Source: Cherax quadricarinatus (taxonomy: Eukaryota > Arthropoda > Malacostraca > Decapoda > Parastacidae). From it: a stretch of 64,000 nt of DNA. Positions 43,359 through 54,304 of this stretch are shown in pieces. The translations under genes and the position numbers were made by a program. The notes under the pieces are model-generated. The model did not search any database. It was not told the DNA's origin and worked only from the letters and a program-made list of their open reading frames with translations. The DNA is taken from contig NW_027195364.1 of NCBI RefSeq assembly GCF_038502225.1, positions 62,001 to 126,000 on the forward strand, given 5' to 3'. Numbering within the stretch: the stretch's first letter is position 1; the number at the start of each line of letters is the position of its first letter.

Positions 43359-44563
43359 TTAACCCTTTCAGGGTCCAAGGCCCAAATCTGGAGTCACGCA
43401 CCAGTGTCCAAGAATTTTCAAAAAAAATATTTGTTATATTTTCTTATGAAATCGTAGAGAATCTTTTTGTGAAGGTAATAAAACAAAAAGTACGAAATTT
43501 GGTGGAAAATTGATGAAATTATGCTCTCGCGAATTTTGATGTGTCAGCAATATTTACGAATCGGCGATTTTGCCGACTTTGACTCCCATTTTAGGCCAAT
43601 TACATTATTCCAATCAACCAAATTCTTAGCTATTTCACTAGTATTACTTCTATTCTATCGATTGAGCACAAGAAATCGCCAAGTCAACTGTTTCAACTAC
43701 AAAATAAAGTGATCGGAAATTGTTAATTTGGTCAATTTAACACAAAGTTCAAAATATTCCAATTTCAAAATAGGGTCCAGAATGAACAATGTAGGCATTC
43801 CTGGCACTAAACTAACATTTCCTCTGTTCATTAGTTATGTTTTGAGGCTTTACAAATAAGATAAGATAAGAGATTTTTTATTCACATAATGAATTTTTAT
43901 TCACACCAAAAAATAGAAGATTTACTGTTATGCAATACTGTAATAATTGTATAAATATCATCACCATATTTGTGAATGTATATTAGACCCACCAGCTGAC
44001 GTGTATTAGACGTGTGAGGTCGTTTGTTTACTCTTGAATATCGGCAAAAATTTAACATTTCCGCTACTTTGAGCTCAGTTTCAAGCCATGTCCAATGTTA
44101 AAACCAATCAAAATCATCTCTATTTCTGTAATATGTCTTCCATTCTATCAAATGAGACCAAGAAATCGCAAATACAACTATAAAAAACATATGAAAAAAC
44201 ACTGCAAAGTTGCTGTTTTAATCGAAAAATCATGATTTCATTTTTTTTCTCTCATTATACACAGTGTGCTGCAGGATCTGTTTTATGTGGTGCACACATA
44301 CCACATACAGAGACAGGAGGGAGAGGAAGGAAGGTCTGACCTCAGCCAGGTCAGGTCAGGTCACGCGCGGACCCAGGCTACAGCCTGGGATGGTGCGATC
44401 AGTGTTCAGAGTCGATCACTCAGTGTTCAGAGTGACTCACGCCGAGAGCGAGAGAGATTGCTGCAGCAGCAGCAGACGTGGACGTTTGAGTAGCAGCGAG
44501 CCGACGGTGCGTACGTGCGTGTAGCACCGGGTGGCGAGCTTGCCGCGGCCTAAGCGCCTCTGC

Positions 44564-44587
44564 GATTGGTCACCGCGTTGACCAATC
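44564..44587. other. Hairpin in the 5' UTR with CCAAT boxes
   Basis: GATTGGTCA (44564-44572) and TGACCAATC (44579-44587) are exact complements around ccgcgt. It contains CCAAT on each strand and could act in an internal promoter; no function shown. Confidence 0.5.
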
Positions 44588-44670
44588 AACGACGCCTCTA
44601 CCGCGAGCACATGAGAATATTTTAGACATCCCTACGATCCCCGTTGGGGAGGGGAACACTGCTACCCACG

Positions 44671-46233
44671 ATGTATTACTCTAATAGAGTAAAGATTCAG
44701 CCAGCGAGTGGAACAATCAACGACTCAACTAAGCTAGCACTTGCATCTGTCGTTAGTGGCAGACTGCATGTTAAGTGCAATGTGATTCTATCACTCAAAG
44801 AAGCCTTCATTGTCGTCTGTACTGACGACACTGAAGCCGAGAAACTACTCACCACTACTGCTGTCTCCACGCTACAAGATCATGGATTCTCTGTTTTGAA
44901 TTCCCCAGCACTGAGGGCCAGAAGAACTGTGTTCCTCAGGAGACTCGACAGACTCATCACTACACAAACTACTGAAGAGATCAAGTTGTCCATTGAAGCA
45001 CAGAATTCCTGGGCCAAGGTTGAATTTCTTACCAAGATACCCAACGCCTCCTCCATGCTGAAGGTCACCTTCAGTGACGTCAACATGGCAGCCAGAGCCC
45101 TCGCTGAGGGCCTGGCTATACACTACTTCCATATCAACCCAGCCTTCATTGAAGCAGAAAAATACCAACAAATCCCACAGTGCTATAACTGTTACTCATA
45201 CCAGCATATCACCAAAAACTGCCCTGACAAAGACAAGAAGTACTGCTCCACCTGTGGCCTTGAGGGCCACGACTTCAGGAATTGCACTACTGCTTCCCCA
45301 CCACAATGCTTGAACTGCAAGGATGACCATCATACTCTTGCTGCCAGGTGCCCTATCAGAAGGGACATAGTCAAGAAACAACAGCTACAACAAAAGCATA
45401 AACCACAAGCATCCACATATTCTGCTATTGCCAAGATTCAAGCAGACACTACCAAGATCCTACAAGCCACGCAAGCTGCTCCTACTACCTTCCTCACACC
45501 ACCTGCTGCCGATCCCACCAAGATCCTATGTTGCATCATGTATGCTCATGTGCAGAATGCAGCTGTGCCTGGCTCATTCAACTCCACCATCAATGAAGTA
45601 TTCAAACTCAACAACATGCCTGAACTCACATTCCCTGCATCTCCACCTTCCACTGAGATCCTCCAAACCACTGCAAATATTGCCAGCTTAACTGCTGTGC
45701 CACCACTGTCACAACCTCCACCTGACATGGAGATGGACCAGTCTGAGACTCCTGATACGGCGGTGAATTCCACCAATGAAAGTCCACCACCTCCTGCCTC
45801 CACCACCACCACAACTGTCCAAGCCGAGGCCTTGCCTCGAACAACTCAACCGCCATCCAAGAAAGCTAAAATGCAAGAAGCAAGTGCTGCAACTCCCCAC
45901 ACCGCTACCACTGTTACACCACACCAGGGAGTCAAGGCCAAGAATCACAAAACTCAAGAACCAAGAGCTGCAGCTCCCCAGGCCGCTGTCAATCCCCCAC
46001 GGCAACAAGAAACCACGGGCAAGAGTGGTGGACACTGCACACACAACCAGAAGAAGAACCCAATACAAATTCCAGAACGTGGGCAGGATAACAAAGACAC
46101 TGTGAATCCTCACATACACGAATTTGCCAAGGAACTCCTCACTGCCGTCAAACTTGGTGGAATCCAGGCAATCGACCCTGTAGCACTGAGGAACAGGTTT
46201 AATCAGATTGTTGAAGAGGATCCCCGCTTCTAG
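44671..46233 (+). CDS. LINE ORF1 (gag-like) protein with three zinc knuckles, intact, about 520 aa
   Basis: The first ATG in frame is at 44671; the nine upstream codons begin with TTG and are not expected to be translated. Residues about 1-160 form a globular region with repeated TT and RR blocks (RRTVFLRRLDRLITTQTTEE). About 165-245 carries three Cys/His knuckles: CYNCYSYQHITKNCP, CSTCGLEGHDFRNC and CLNCKDDHHTLAARCP, typical of I/Jockey-group ORF1 proteins that package LINE RNA. The rest is Pro/Thr/Gln-rich and low complexity, with KKAKM and KPQ basic spots, and ends RFNQIVEEDPRF. No stop or frameshift is seen, so a complete product is possible. Related full LINEs would supply RT in trans. 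Confidence 0.85.
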   Translation: MYYSNRVKIQPASGTINDSTKLALASVVSGRLHVKCNVILSLKEAFIVVCTDDTEAEKLLTTTAVSTLQDHGFSVLNSPALRARRTVFLRRLDRLITTQTTEEIKLSIEAQNSWAKVEFLTKIPNASSMLKVTFSDVNMAARALAEGLAIHYFHINPAFIEAEKYQQIPQCYNCYSYQHITKNCPDKDKKYCSTCGLEGHDFRNCTTASPPQCLNCKDDHHTLAARCPIRRDIVKKQQLQQKHKPQASTYSAIAKIQADTTKILQATQAAPTTFLTPPAADPTKILCCIMYAHVQNAAVPGSFNSTINEVFKLNNMPELTFPASPPSTEILQTTANIASLTAVPPLSQPPPDMEMDQSETPDTAVNSTNESPPPPASTTTTTVQAEALPRTTQPPSKKAKMQEASAATPHTATTVTPHQGVKAKNHKTQEPRAAAPQAAVNPPRQQETTGKSGGHCTHNQKKNPIQIPERGQDNKDTVNPHIHEFAKELLTAVKLGGIQAIDPVALRNRFNQIVEEDPRF

Positions 46234-46621
46234 CACCACCGTCAAGACAAGTTCCCCCAGCACTTTGCTGCCTGCTAAAGCTGGGGTGTGGCTCCAATCG
46301 ACCCTGTTTTCTGCCTCTGCCCAACTGTGACAACGAAGATCCCAAGCAAGAAGACACTCCCCACTTGTGGAGTCCATGCAAGATAGAAGAAGAAGTTACC
46401 CTCCAACCGGAGGGCCCAAGAGAGAAGATAGAAGAATGAAGAAGACGAACGACACCCCCGCCTCGGGGGCCACCGCCGGGTCACCAGCTGGAGAAGACCC
46501 GGGCCGGAAGTACCGGCAAACATCTAAGAAGAAGAAGAAGAACATACCACATAGATGTATTCTCTCATATCTAGGCCCAAATGTACCACTCACAGTTTAT
46601 CAGAGTGAGCTGAGCTCATGG

Positions 46622-46667
46622 CGTAGATCTACGGTTTGGACCCTGAACGTAAAGCCGTAGATCTACG
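46622..46667. promoter_or_regulatory. Subterminal palindrome pair, perfect
   Basis: CGTAGATCTACG at 46622-46633 and 46656-46667, starting 34 bases apart. The outer one ends 19 bases before TTAA at 46686. This subfamily uses a different central tetranucleotide (GATC) yet keeps spacing and position. Confidence 0.8.
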
Positions 46668-46959
46668 GGACGGACCCTGAAAGGGTTAATGTGCCCAAGA
46701 GATTACATATTATTAACCCTTTGACTACCACAAGCCCATTTCTGGAACTGTCATTCTATGTCACAAAATTTTTGAAAAAAAGAAATAAATTATTTTTTCT
46801 TATGAAATGATAGAGAATCTTTTCCTGATGGTAATGACACCAAAAGTACGAAATCTGATCAAAAACTTACGGAATTATGCTCCCGTGAAGTTAGCAATCT
46901 CAGCAATATATATGCATCTGCGATTTCGCCGACTTTGAGCCCTATTTTCGGCAATTCCA

Positions 46960-47235
46960 GTGTTCCAGTCGACCAGACTCATAGCTGCTTCTTTAGAACT
47001 CCATTTTTTCTATCAACTGAGTACAAGAAACCACCCATTTACTGACTACAACTACCCAATAAAGTGGTCAGAAATTGGTGATTTGGCTAATTTCATGCAA
47101 ATTAAAAAAGATGCCAGTTTCAAAATAGGGTCCAGAATAAACAATGCAGACATTCTTGGCAGTAAAATAACATATCCCCTGTTTATTAGTCATGTCTCCA
47201 AGCCCCTCTTATATTACTCTTGCTGTCTATTTTGA
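46960..47235 (+). other. Core open frame, partial
   Basis: In frame with the 108-residue frame of 32843-33169 from the FQ-TK-IA segment to LFISHVSKPLLYY. An upstream one-base loss removes the start; the first codon here is GTG. Probably not a gene. Confidence 0.3.
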
Positions 47236-47284
47236 TTTTTTATTCACACAAAAAATAGAAGATTTATTTTATGCAGACTATTGC

Positions 47285-48116
47285 AAGAGGCGTGGAGTTA
47301 AAAGATAAAGAATCACACACAAAGTGGGAGTTGTCACAGCTGCTCTTTGCTGATGACACTGTGCTCTTGGGAGATTCTGAAGAGAAGTTGCAGAGATTGG
47401 TGGATGAATTTGGTAGGGTGTGCAAAAGAAGAAAATTAAAGGTGAATACAGGAAAGAGTAAGGTTATGAGGATAACAAAAAGATTAGGTGATGAAAGATT
47501 GAATATCAGATTGGAGGGAGAGAGTATGGAGGAGGTGAATGTATTCAGATATTTGGGAGTGGACGTGTCAGCGGATGGGTCTGTGAAAGATGAGGTGAAT
47601 CATAGAATTGATGAGGGAAAAAGAGTGAGTGGTGTACTTAGGAGTCTGTGGAGACAAAGAACTTTGTCCTTGGAGGCAAAGAGGGGAATGTATGAGAGTA
47701 TAGTTTTACCAACGCTCTTATATGGGTGTGAAGCATGGGTGATGAATGTTGCAGCGAGGAGAAGGCTGGAGGCAGTGGAGATGTCATGTCTGAGGGCAAT
47801 GTGTGGTGTGAATATAATGCAGAGAATTCGTAGTTTGGAAGTTAGGAGGAGGTGCGGGATTACCAAAACTGTTGTCCAGAGGGCTGAGGAAGGGTTGTTG
47901 AGGTGGTTCGGACATGTAGAGAGAATGGAGCGAAACAGAATGACTTCAAGAGTGTATCAGTCTGTAGTGGAAGGAAGGCGGGGTAGGGGTCGGCCTAGGA
48001 AAGGTTGGAGAGAGGGGGTAAAGGAGGTTTTGTGTGCGAGGGGCTTGGACTTCCAGCAGGTATGCATGAGCGTGTTTGATAGGAGTGAATGGAGACAAAT
48101 GGTTTTTAATACTTGA
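47285..48116 (+). pseudogene. RTE-like LINE RT C-terminal fragment, open
   Basis: A continuous frame from the truncation to the natural stop at 48114-48116 (about 276 codons). GVELKDKESHTKWELSQLLF, FADDTVLLGD (catalytic Asp pair), VFRYLGVDVSADGSVK, YGCEAWVMNVAARRRLEAV, RCGITKTVVQRAEEGLLRWF, RGRGRPRKGWREG. No stop or frameshift. The N-terminal RT fingers and endonuclease are absent, so it cannot copy RNA alone. The ATG at 47271 lies in host MITE sequence. The protein differs from 22406-23308 at about eight positions. Confidence 0.85.
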
Positions 48117-48370
48117 CGTGCTGTTGGAGTGTGAGCAAAGTAACATTTATGAAGGGGTTCAGGGAAACCGGCAGGCCGGACTTGAGTCCTGGAGATGGGA
48201 AGTACAGTGCCTGCACTCTGAAGGAGGGGTGTTAATGTTGCAGTTTAAAAACTGTAGTGCCAAGCACCCTTCTGGCAAGACAGTGATGGAGTGAATGATG
48301 GTGAAAGTTTTTCTTTTTCGGGCCACCCTGCCTTGGTGGGAATCGGCCAGTGTGATAATAAAAAATAATA
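47285..48370 (+). mobile_element. Young RTE-like LINE, 5'-truncated
   Basis: Starts at 'agaggcgtggagttaaaag', ends after 'gaatcggccagtgtgataat' plus an A-rich tail. A five-base TTGCA appears at both borders. It is nearly identical to the reverse-oriented copy at 22150-23330. The MITE sequence 'gcagacta/ttgcattattg' is contiguous outside it. Confidence 0.85.
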
Positions 48371-48824
48371 AAAATATTGCATTATTGTAAAAATGGTATA
48401 AATAATATCAATGCACTAGTGAAAGAATATTAGACTCCCCAGTTGACGTGTATTGGACGTGTGGTGTGATCTGCTTACTCTTGAACATTGGTAAAAATCG
48501 AACAGAAATTTCCGCTACTTTGAGCTCAATTTCAAGGTCATATTCATCGTGAAACTAATCAAAATTATCTCTATTTTTGTAATATGTTTTCCATTCTATC
48601 AAATGAGACCAAGAAAATGAGAATACAACCATAAATTCTATATGAAAATGCACCTCAAAGTCAGCGTTTTAATCCAAAAACATGGTCGGAGTTTTTTTTT
48701 CTCATCATGCACTGCATGCTGCAGGATTTTTTTCATACAGTGCACACTGACCACACAGACCCATTCTCTCACATGTGGGCCTACCAGCTTTCTCCTGCTT
48801 GATTTGAAGCCATTAGAATTATTG

Positions 48825-48870
48825 AGTATGTATTTGTCTGAAACACTGGCTCGTAAGACGTATATATAAG
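48825..48870. promoter_or_regulatory. Subterminal palindrome pair, degraded
   Basis: AGTATGTATTTG (48825-48836) and CGTATATATAAG (48859-48870) keep the 34-base spacing and the 19-base distance to TTAA at 48889 although the palindromes have mutated. Confidence 0.6.
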
Positions 48871-48892
48871 GCCGAAACAGTCAAAGGGTTAA

Positions 48893-50626
48893 TATGGCGT
48901 CAAGAGTAGAGAGACTCTTAGTGATTTTAATATGTACCTGCATGCCAGCACAGTGTGTAAGTATATTTAGGTACAGGTACACATAAATATAATTAGTATC
49001 AGATTACATATAAAATATGCAATAACTTTAAAACATGCTCATGGAGAATGTAAACAAACTGGGTGGGGTGCACCATATTACAAAAACCGGAAACCGTATA
49101 GCAAGTTTTGGTCATAATTTGAAATCACCATATTAGCGAATTGCCGTAAAGTAGGGCCCTACTGTATTGTGCACTTTACCAACATTTACCATACAAGCCA
49201 AGATTGCAAGACAATTGCCCTATTTAATATATAGTATAATAATGAACACTAACACAAAATGGTTATGATAAAAGTCGAAGGGTAGAGAGCAAATGAAAGT
49301 AAGAGATGAGGAAATAGAAGCTTATAGGAAATTTATGAAGAAAAAACATACTTTACAAAACAGGCTTTTATTGGAACAATGTTCTGATCTGTTAAGCTCT
49401 ATCAAGTTTGTGGCTTGATAAAGATATTCACAGATCAAAATTTTGTCCTAATAAAAAGTTGTCTTGCAGTGTCTTCTTTACTATTATCGGCAGCACACCA
49501 TTTAATCCCCAGGAAATTCATATTTTAAGTAGGTTACCATACTAATCATAGACTATACTACCATAGCTTGCTTGGTTTTCCTAAATTTCTACTACAGTAG
49601 CTGTAACATTGACACTCAAGGTATTTACATTTTATTTGCTTTTGCACTGATGTGAACAGAAAAATTATCTCTGTCTTGTTCTTGTCTACCATTTCACATT
49701 TCAGTGTTTATTCTTGTCCCCATACATTGGTACATTCATTCATTTATAGGTTATCTGAATCTCTGGATTGGTATGCTTCCTGCACTATTCTAAGTCTTTC
49801 TTTTCCTTGGCATTCCAGCACATTCTCTTAAGCTATTCTTTATTGTGCCATTTTTTCTACTTGTCTGGAAAGAACTGATTACATTTTTGTATATGATACA
49901 AAACTCTTTATATAATTTATTTATATCTGCTCCTTGTAACCTTTTATTCCATTTTGTTACACTGAATTACTCATATTTTCCTGTATTAGTCAAACCTTTC
50001 TTTTTTTTTTCTCCAAGGCACATCTTTCAAACATGGAAGAGAGTAGAGCAAGGGATAACAGCGACTAGTAAAAATTAGTGTGTGTGTCAGTGTTATTATG
50101 TACGTAAAGAACGGACAACAAACGCATAGTCCTTCCATCCCTGAATGAGTGTGAAATACTGACATAAAAATGGGCCTTTGTTTTTGTGAAGAGTTAAATT
50201 CATGTATGTTGGTCAGTAAGGAGTGGTGGAAGCTTGATCCTCTACCCACTAATTGTGAGACAAATATGTTATTCTTACAGGTGGATTTTTCTCACAGCTC
50301 AGCCTGTTAAAATTAATCTAAGAAATATATATATACAGAATATGTAGGGAAAAGCAGTAAATAAAAGCAAAGTGCAAATTATATGCAAGATGGTAGAGAA
50401 TGGCAAGAAATGTGAGGGGAGACGAGTGTAGGCATACAATGAAGATATACAAAACTGCAATAAGGATTTATTAATGTGATCAAGTAACCTATCTCACTGA
50501 AAGACTAAGTGGAAGATTACTTATGGGGCAAGTCTAATGGTGGCATAAGATCTGTCCCATAAAAGTTCTTCTGTCATGGCTAACCTCTTGGAGAGAGAGT
50601 TCCTTGAGGAAGTAAGGTGTTAAAAA
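48893..50626. other. Unassigned
   Basis: No gene recognised. Near 49145-49165 a 'gccctactgta' block resembles a Tc1-type end but has no partner. Confidence 0.4.
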
Positions 50627-50790
50627 TATTGAAAAATAGATAAAGACAGACAAACTGTAGAAAGATGCAAGTTACATATAAACAAAAATAAGATTAATCT
50701 AATAATATATTGGAAAATAGATAAAGACAGATAAACTGTAGAAAGATGCAAATTACATATAAAAAAAATATATAACATTAATCTAATGGT
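50627..50790. repeat. Tandem duplication, about 81 bp
   Basis: Copies begin at 'tattgaaaaatagataaag' (50627) and 'tattggaaaatagataaag' (50708) and share 'acagacaaactgtagaaaga' and 'tgcaa(g/a)ttacatataaa' with a few changes. Confidence 0.8.
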
Positions 50791-51737
50791 ATATTAAGTA
50801 CTATATTAACCCAAACTAACTGGATTACAGAACTTGCAACAGAGTAACCCAAGTTTCAAATTTGAGTGACATTATTAATAATGGCAAGGAGAGGCAGGGG
50901 ATAAGATTTGAAAACATAACACAAAACTTTAAAGATCTAAAAATCACTGGTATCCATGCACACATATCTGATATTCTAGGGACATCTTAGAAGTGTATAC
51001 AGCCTAACAAGTAATGTTTTTCTTACTATAAAATAAACTCACAGTTGGATGGAGTGTTAAATTTGATAATAATGTATATACAGTACACAGTATTACAAAA
51101 ATATAGCTCTATTTTACAAAAAACTCAATAAATATTATTTTGATTTATTTATTAAATTATTTATTTGTATACCACATTTTTTGGCTTTGATACTGACTTG
51201 TATGAGAGAAGTAACTGTAGATCGGTCAACAAATTATTATATGTAATTCAAACGTATCTGAGCTAGCTTATGTTTTATTACACATTTAAGAAATCTTGAA
51301 AAAATAAATGCATATACTTTTTCAATGTAATATACTTTTAATATAAATACCAATACAATGTCTTGACATTCTGCACACTATACAAACATTATTCAATCTT
51401 CATACAATAGTACCATATCACATATTCATTTCATGTGGTAGCATAGATTCATGAGTATTTTCCCAGTGAACAAGCTTGGTAGCTCTAGAAGAAGCCTAAG
51501 ATACACACTAGTGCACACATAATCCAACAGAAAGTGTGTTGAATAAGTATGTTGTAAATATAACTGACTTAACGGGCTTTAGAAATACAGGACAAAATCC
51601 GCTGGTCAACTGATTTGGAAACAATGGAAAATGTTCATTGGTTACAGAATTGTGGGTTATTATCACAGCATAACAATCTCATCTCTGTCCACCACAATCA
51701 CCATTACTGGCCACCTGCTTCCCTCATTAATCCCCCT
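50791..51737. other. Unassigned AT-rich sequence
   Basis: No coding or repeat signal supported. Confidence 0.4.
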
Positions 51738-52010
51738 TTAAGGGTCCAGACCCCCCCAATCTGAAAATTCCCCACAGGGTCCAAAAATTTTCAATTTTTT
51801 TTTTATTGTTTTTATAAAATTGATCAAAAATTGACGAAATTACGCTCTAGTGAATTTTGCTGTGTCAGTGATATTTACTCATTAGCAATTTTGCCCACTT
51901 TGACGCCTATTTTCGGCCAATTACACTGTTCCATTAGACCAAATTCTTAGCTATTTCACTAGTATGTGTTCCATTTTATCTAATGAGGACAAAAAATTGC
52001 CCAATCAACT
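51738..52010 (+). repeat. Truncated piggyBac-like element core
   Basis: 'aagggtccagacc' near its left edge and 'ttttcggccaattaca', 'ttcttagctatttcactagt', 'ttttatctaatga' match the 43359 subfamily. It is cut at 52010 by unrelated sequence. Confidence 0.65.
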
Positions 52011-52860
52011 ACAGCCTATCCTCACTAAGCGATGTACTCATTTACCAACTCCTTGGACTTATGATCAGTATGCATGCCTAAATAATGTATATTAGAGCTG
52101 ATTTCCTCTATTCTGCTTATTACAATATACAGTGGACCCCGCCATTCAGCAGCTGCAACTTTCGTGAAATCCGACTTCCGGCAAATTTTTTCGGCAAAAT
52201 TTAGCTTCGTGGTTCGTGATTGGACTTATGATTTGGTGACCTTCTGGTACACATCTGCCCAATACACAAATAACCCGCACATAAAAGAGAGAAGCTTACG
52301 ACGACGTTTCGGTCCGACTTGGACCACTGACAAAGTCACACTAACCAGAGGTGGAGCAGGACGGCTATATATAGGCAGGAAGAGGTAGTGGTAGTAGTAG
52401 TAGTAGTACAAGAATTGTATATAATACCGACAAGATGAAATTAAGACACATGCACAACACCCGGGCATCCCCAACGTAGACGTTTCGCCATCCAGCCAGC
52501 CACTGGATGGCGAAACGTCCACAACAAAGACAACCAGACGCCGCACATGTGTCTTAATTTCATCAGTAGTTGTAGTAGTAGTAGAAGAAGAAGAGGTAGT
52601 AGTAGTAGTGGTAGTGGTAGAAGTGGGAAATAAGGAAGACGAGCCAGTCAAATACAAAGGAAGGGGAGCACTGCAAGAGAGCTAGATGCCCACAGAGGGA
52701 GAACAAGCGCACAGAGGTGCGTGAAAGGGGAAGTGGTGAAATAAATGAAGAAGGAACAGAAACACGAGACAGGAGAGAGAAAGACAACCAAGAGGAGAAA
52801 AGGAAAGAGGAAAGGGGAAGAGGAAGAAGAAGAAAAAGAAGAAAAAGAAAAAATGAGGAT

Positions 52861-53780
52861 TCAGGTTAAGTCACGGGTGTTCTGAAGTTTGGAGCATTTT
52901 ACAATGTAGTGGGAGAGGAAGGCATCTACAGAGACGAAGCCAGGGCTAAGGTTCATACAAGGAAAGTTGTGTATTAGAGAGGATTCAACTAGACGGCGAC
53001 TGTTCGAGTTGGAAGTAGGGAAGACAGTTTTAGCAGAAGACCAGTCAATAGGATGGCTATGATCTCTGACGTGACAGAAAAGAGCATTGTTAGTGTCGGC
53101 AAGCCTAACACTATTTTTGTGCTCCCTAAGTCTGTCAGAAAGAGATCGACCAGTTTCTCCGAAGTATTGAAGAGGACAGGAGGAGCAAGAAATAGAGTAG
53201 ACACCAGGAACATCTGTAGAGGGAGGAGAGGTATGAACGAGATTAGTGCGAAGAGTGTTAGTCTGGCGGAAGGTAAGCTTGATGTCTAAGGGACGGAGAG
53301 AATTGTTGAGATTAGAAAGACCGGAAATGTAGGGAAGGCAGAGGATAGAAAAGTTCTCATGAGTAGAGAGTTTGGGAGAGAAGAAATTACGTTTAGCACG
53401 TGAGAGGGCAGAGTCTATGAAATGGGAAGGGTAGCCAAGACGGGAGAACGAATTATGAAGAGTGGAAATTTCTGCTGGAAGGAACTGAGGATCACAGATG
53501 CGGAGGGCACGGAGAAAGAGGGAGACAAGAACACTTTTCTTGACAGGGGAAGCATGATAGGAAAAGTAGTGAATGTACATGCCACTGTGCATAGGTTTAC
53601 GGTAAACGGAAAAGGAAAAACCTGTATCTGAGCGGTGGACATGGACATCAAGGAAAGGAAGCAAGGAATTAGATTCCCATTCAGCTTTAAACTTAATGGA
53701 AGGGGCAAGATTATTAAGAGCTTCAAGAAAAGGTTGGAAGAGACTGGAGTCATGAGGCCACAGAGCAAAGATGTCATAGT
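52861..53780 (-). pseudogene. Penelope-like RT end plus GIY-YIG endonuclease, 5'-truncated
   Basis: The minus-strand frame is open for about 306 codons from 53780 to the stop at 52861. It begins in the RT palm right after the first residues of the YxDD motif (YDIFALWPHDSSLFQPFL), then LPFLDVHVHRSDTGFSFSVY, the thumb with LRALRICDP, and a linker. The GIY-YIG nuclease follows: GVYSISCSSCPLQYFGETGR with SLSDRLREHK, CHVRDHSHPIDWSS and ESSLIHNF. PLEs use this nuclease to cut target DNA. The first Met (53664) is internal. The RT fingers are missing, so it cannot be active alone, although the nuclease domain is undamaged to the eye. Confidence 0.85.
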
Positions 53781-54029
53781 GTTAGGCTTGCCGACACTAA
53801 CAATGCTCTTTTCTGTCACGTCAGAGATCATAGCCATCCTATTGACTGGTCTTCTGCTAAAACTGTCTTCCCTACTTCCAACTCGAACAGTCGTCGTCTA
53901 GTTGAATCCTCTCTAATACACAACTTTCCTTCAATGAACCTTAGCCCTGGCTTCGTCTCTGTAGATGCCTTCCTCTCCCACTACATTGGAAAATGCTATA
54001 AACTTCAGAACACCCGTGACTTAACCTGA
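53779..54029 (+). pseudogene. Penelope-like GIY-YIG C-terminal end, opposite copy
   Basis: From 53781 the plus strand encodes VRLADTNNALFCHVRDHSHP, IDWSSAKTVFPTSNSNSRRL, VESSLIHNF and the end LQNTRDLT with a stop at 54027-54029. It is almost identical to the last 82 residues of the minus-strand copy, with a few changes (PSMN for PCMN, GKCYK for VKCSK). The start coincides with the junction to the other copy. Confidence 0.85.
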
Positions 54030-54304
54030 ATCCTCATTTTTTCTTTTTCTTTTTCTTCTTCTTCCTCTTCCCCTTTCCTCTTTCCTTTTCTCCTCTGGGT
54101 TGTCTTTCTCTCTCCTGTCCCGTGTTTCTGTTCCTTCTTCATTTATTTCACCACTTCTCTTTCACGCACCTCTGTGCGCTTGCTCTCCCTCTGTGGGCAT
54201 CTAGCTCTCTTGCAGTGCTCCCCTCCCTTTGTATTTGACTGGCTCGTCCTTTTTATTTCCCACTTCTACCACTACCACTACTGCTACCTCTTCTTCTTCT
54301 ACTA

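Larger units (their letters stand above)
44308..46541 (+). mobile_element. ORF1-only non-LTR retroelement, 2234 bp
   Basis: Flanked by ACATACCACATA at 44296-44307 and 46542-46553, a 12-bp target duplication. It has a 5' UTR of about 360 bp, one long ORF1 and a 3' UTR of about 300 bp ending in a GAA-rich tail. There is no endonuclease, RT or RNase H sequence. It has the architecture of a half-LINE such as mammalian HAL1, but the family differs. Confidence 0.85.
43359..46689 (+). mobile_element. Non-autonomous piggyBac-like element carrying a retroelement
   Basis: TTAA borders with perfect 18-bp inverted repeats TTAACCCTTTCAGGGTCC. Without the insertion at 44308-46541 and its duplication it is about 1.09 kb. 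The core resembles 32650-33725 but is more diverged and its frame is broken. Confidence 0.9.
46713..48892 (+). mobile_element. Non-autonomous piggyBac-like element with RTE-like insertion
   Basis: TTAA at 46713-46716 and 48889-48892. The ends are TTAACCCTTTGACTACCAC and the complement of GAAACAGTCAAAGGGTTAA. Its core matches 32650-33725 and is split near 47281-48370 by an RTE-like LINE. Its own length is about 1.09 kb. Confidence 0.9.

Noticed and set aside
45709..46377. 222-codon minus-strand frame
   Set aside because: Antisense of the ORF1 gene at 44671-46233, with Trp/Ser/Gly-rich low-complexity content and no family motif.
47600..47866. Minus-strand frame opposite the RTE-like RT
   Set aside because: A shadow; the same shadow occurs opposite the copy at 22406-23308.
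53415..53837. 140-codon minus-strand frame
   Set aside because: Out-of-frame shadow of the Penelope-like RT/endonuclease, which has motif support in the other frame.
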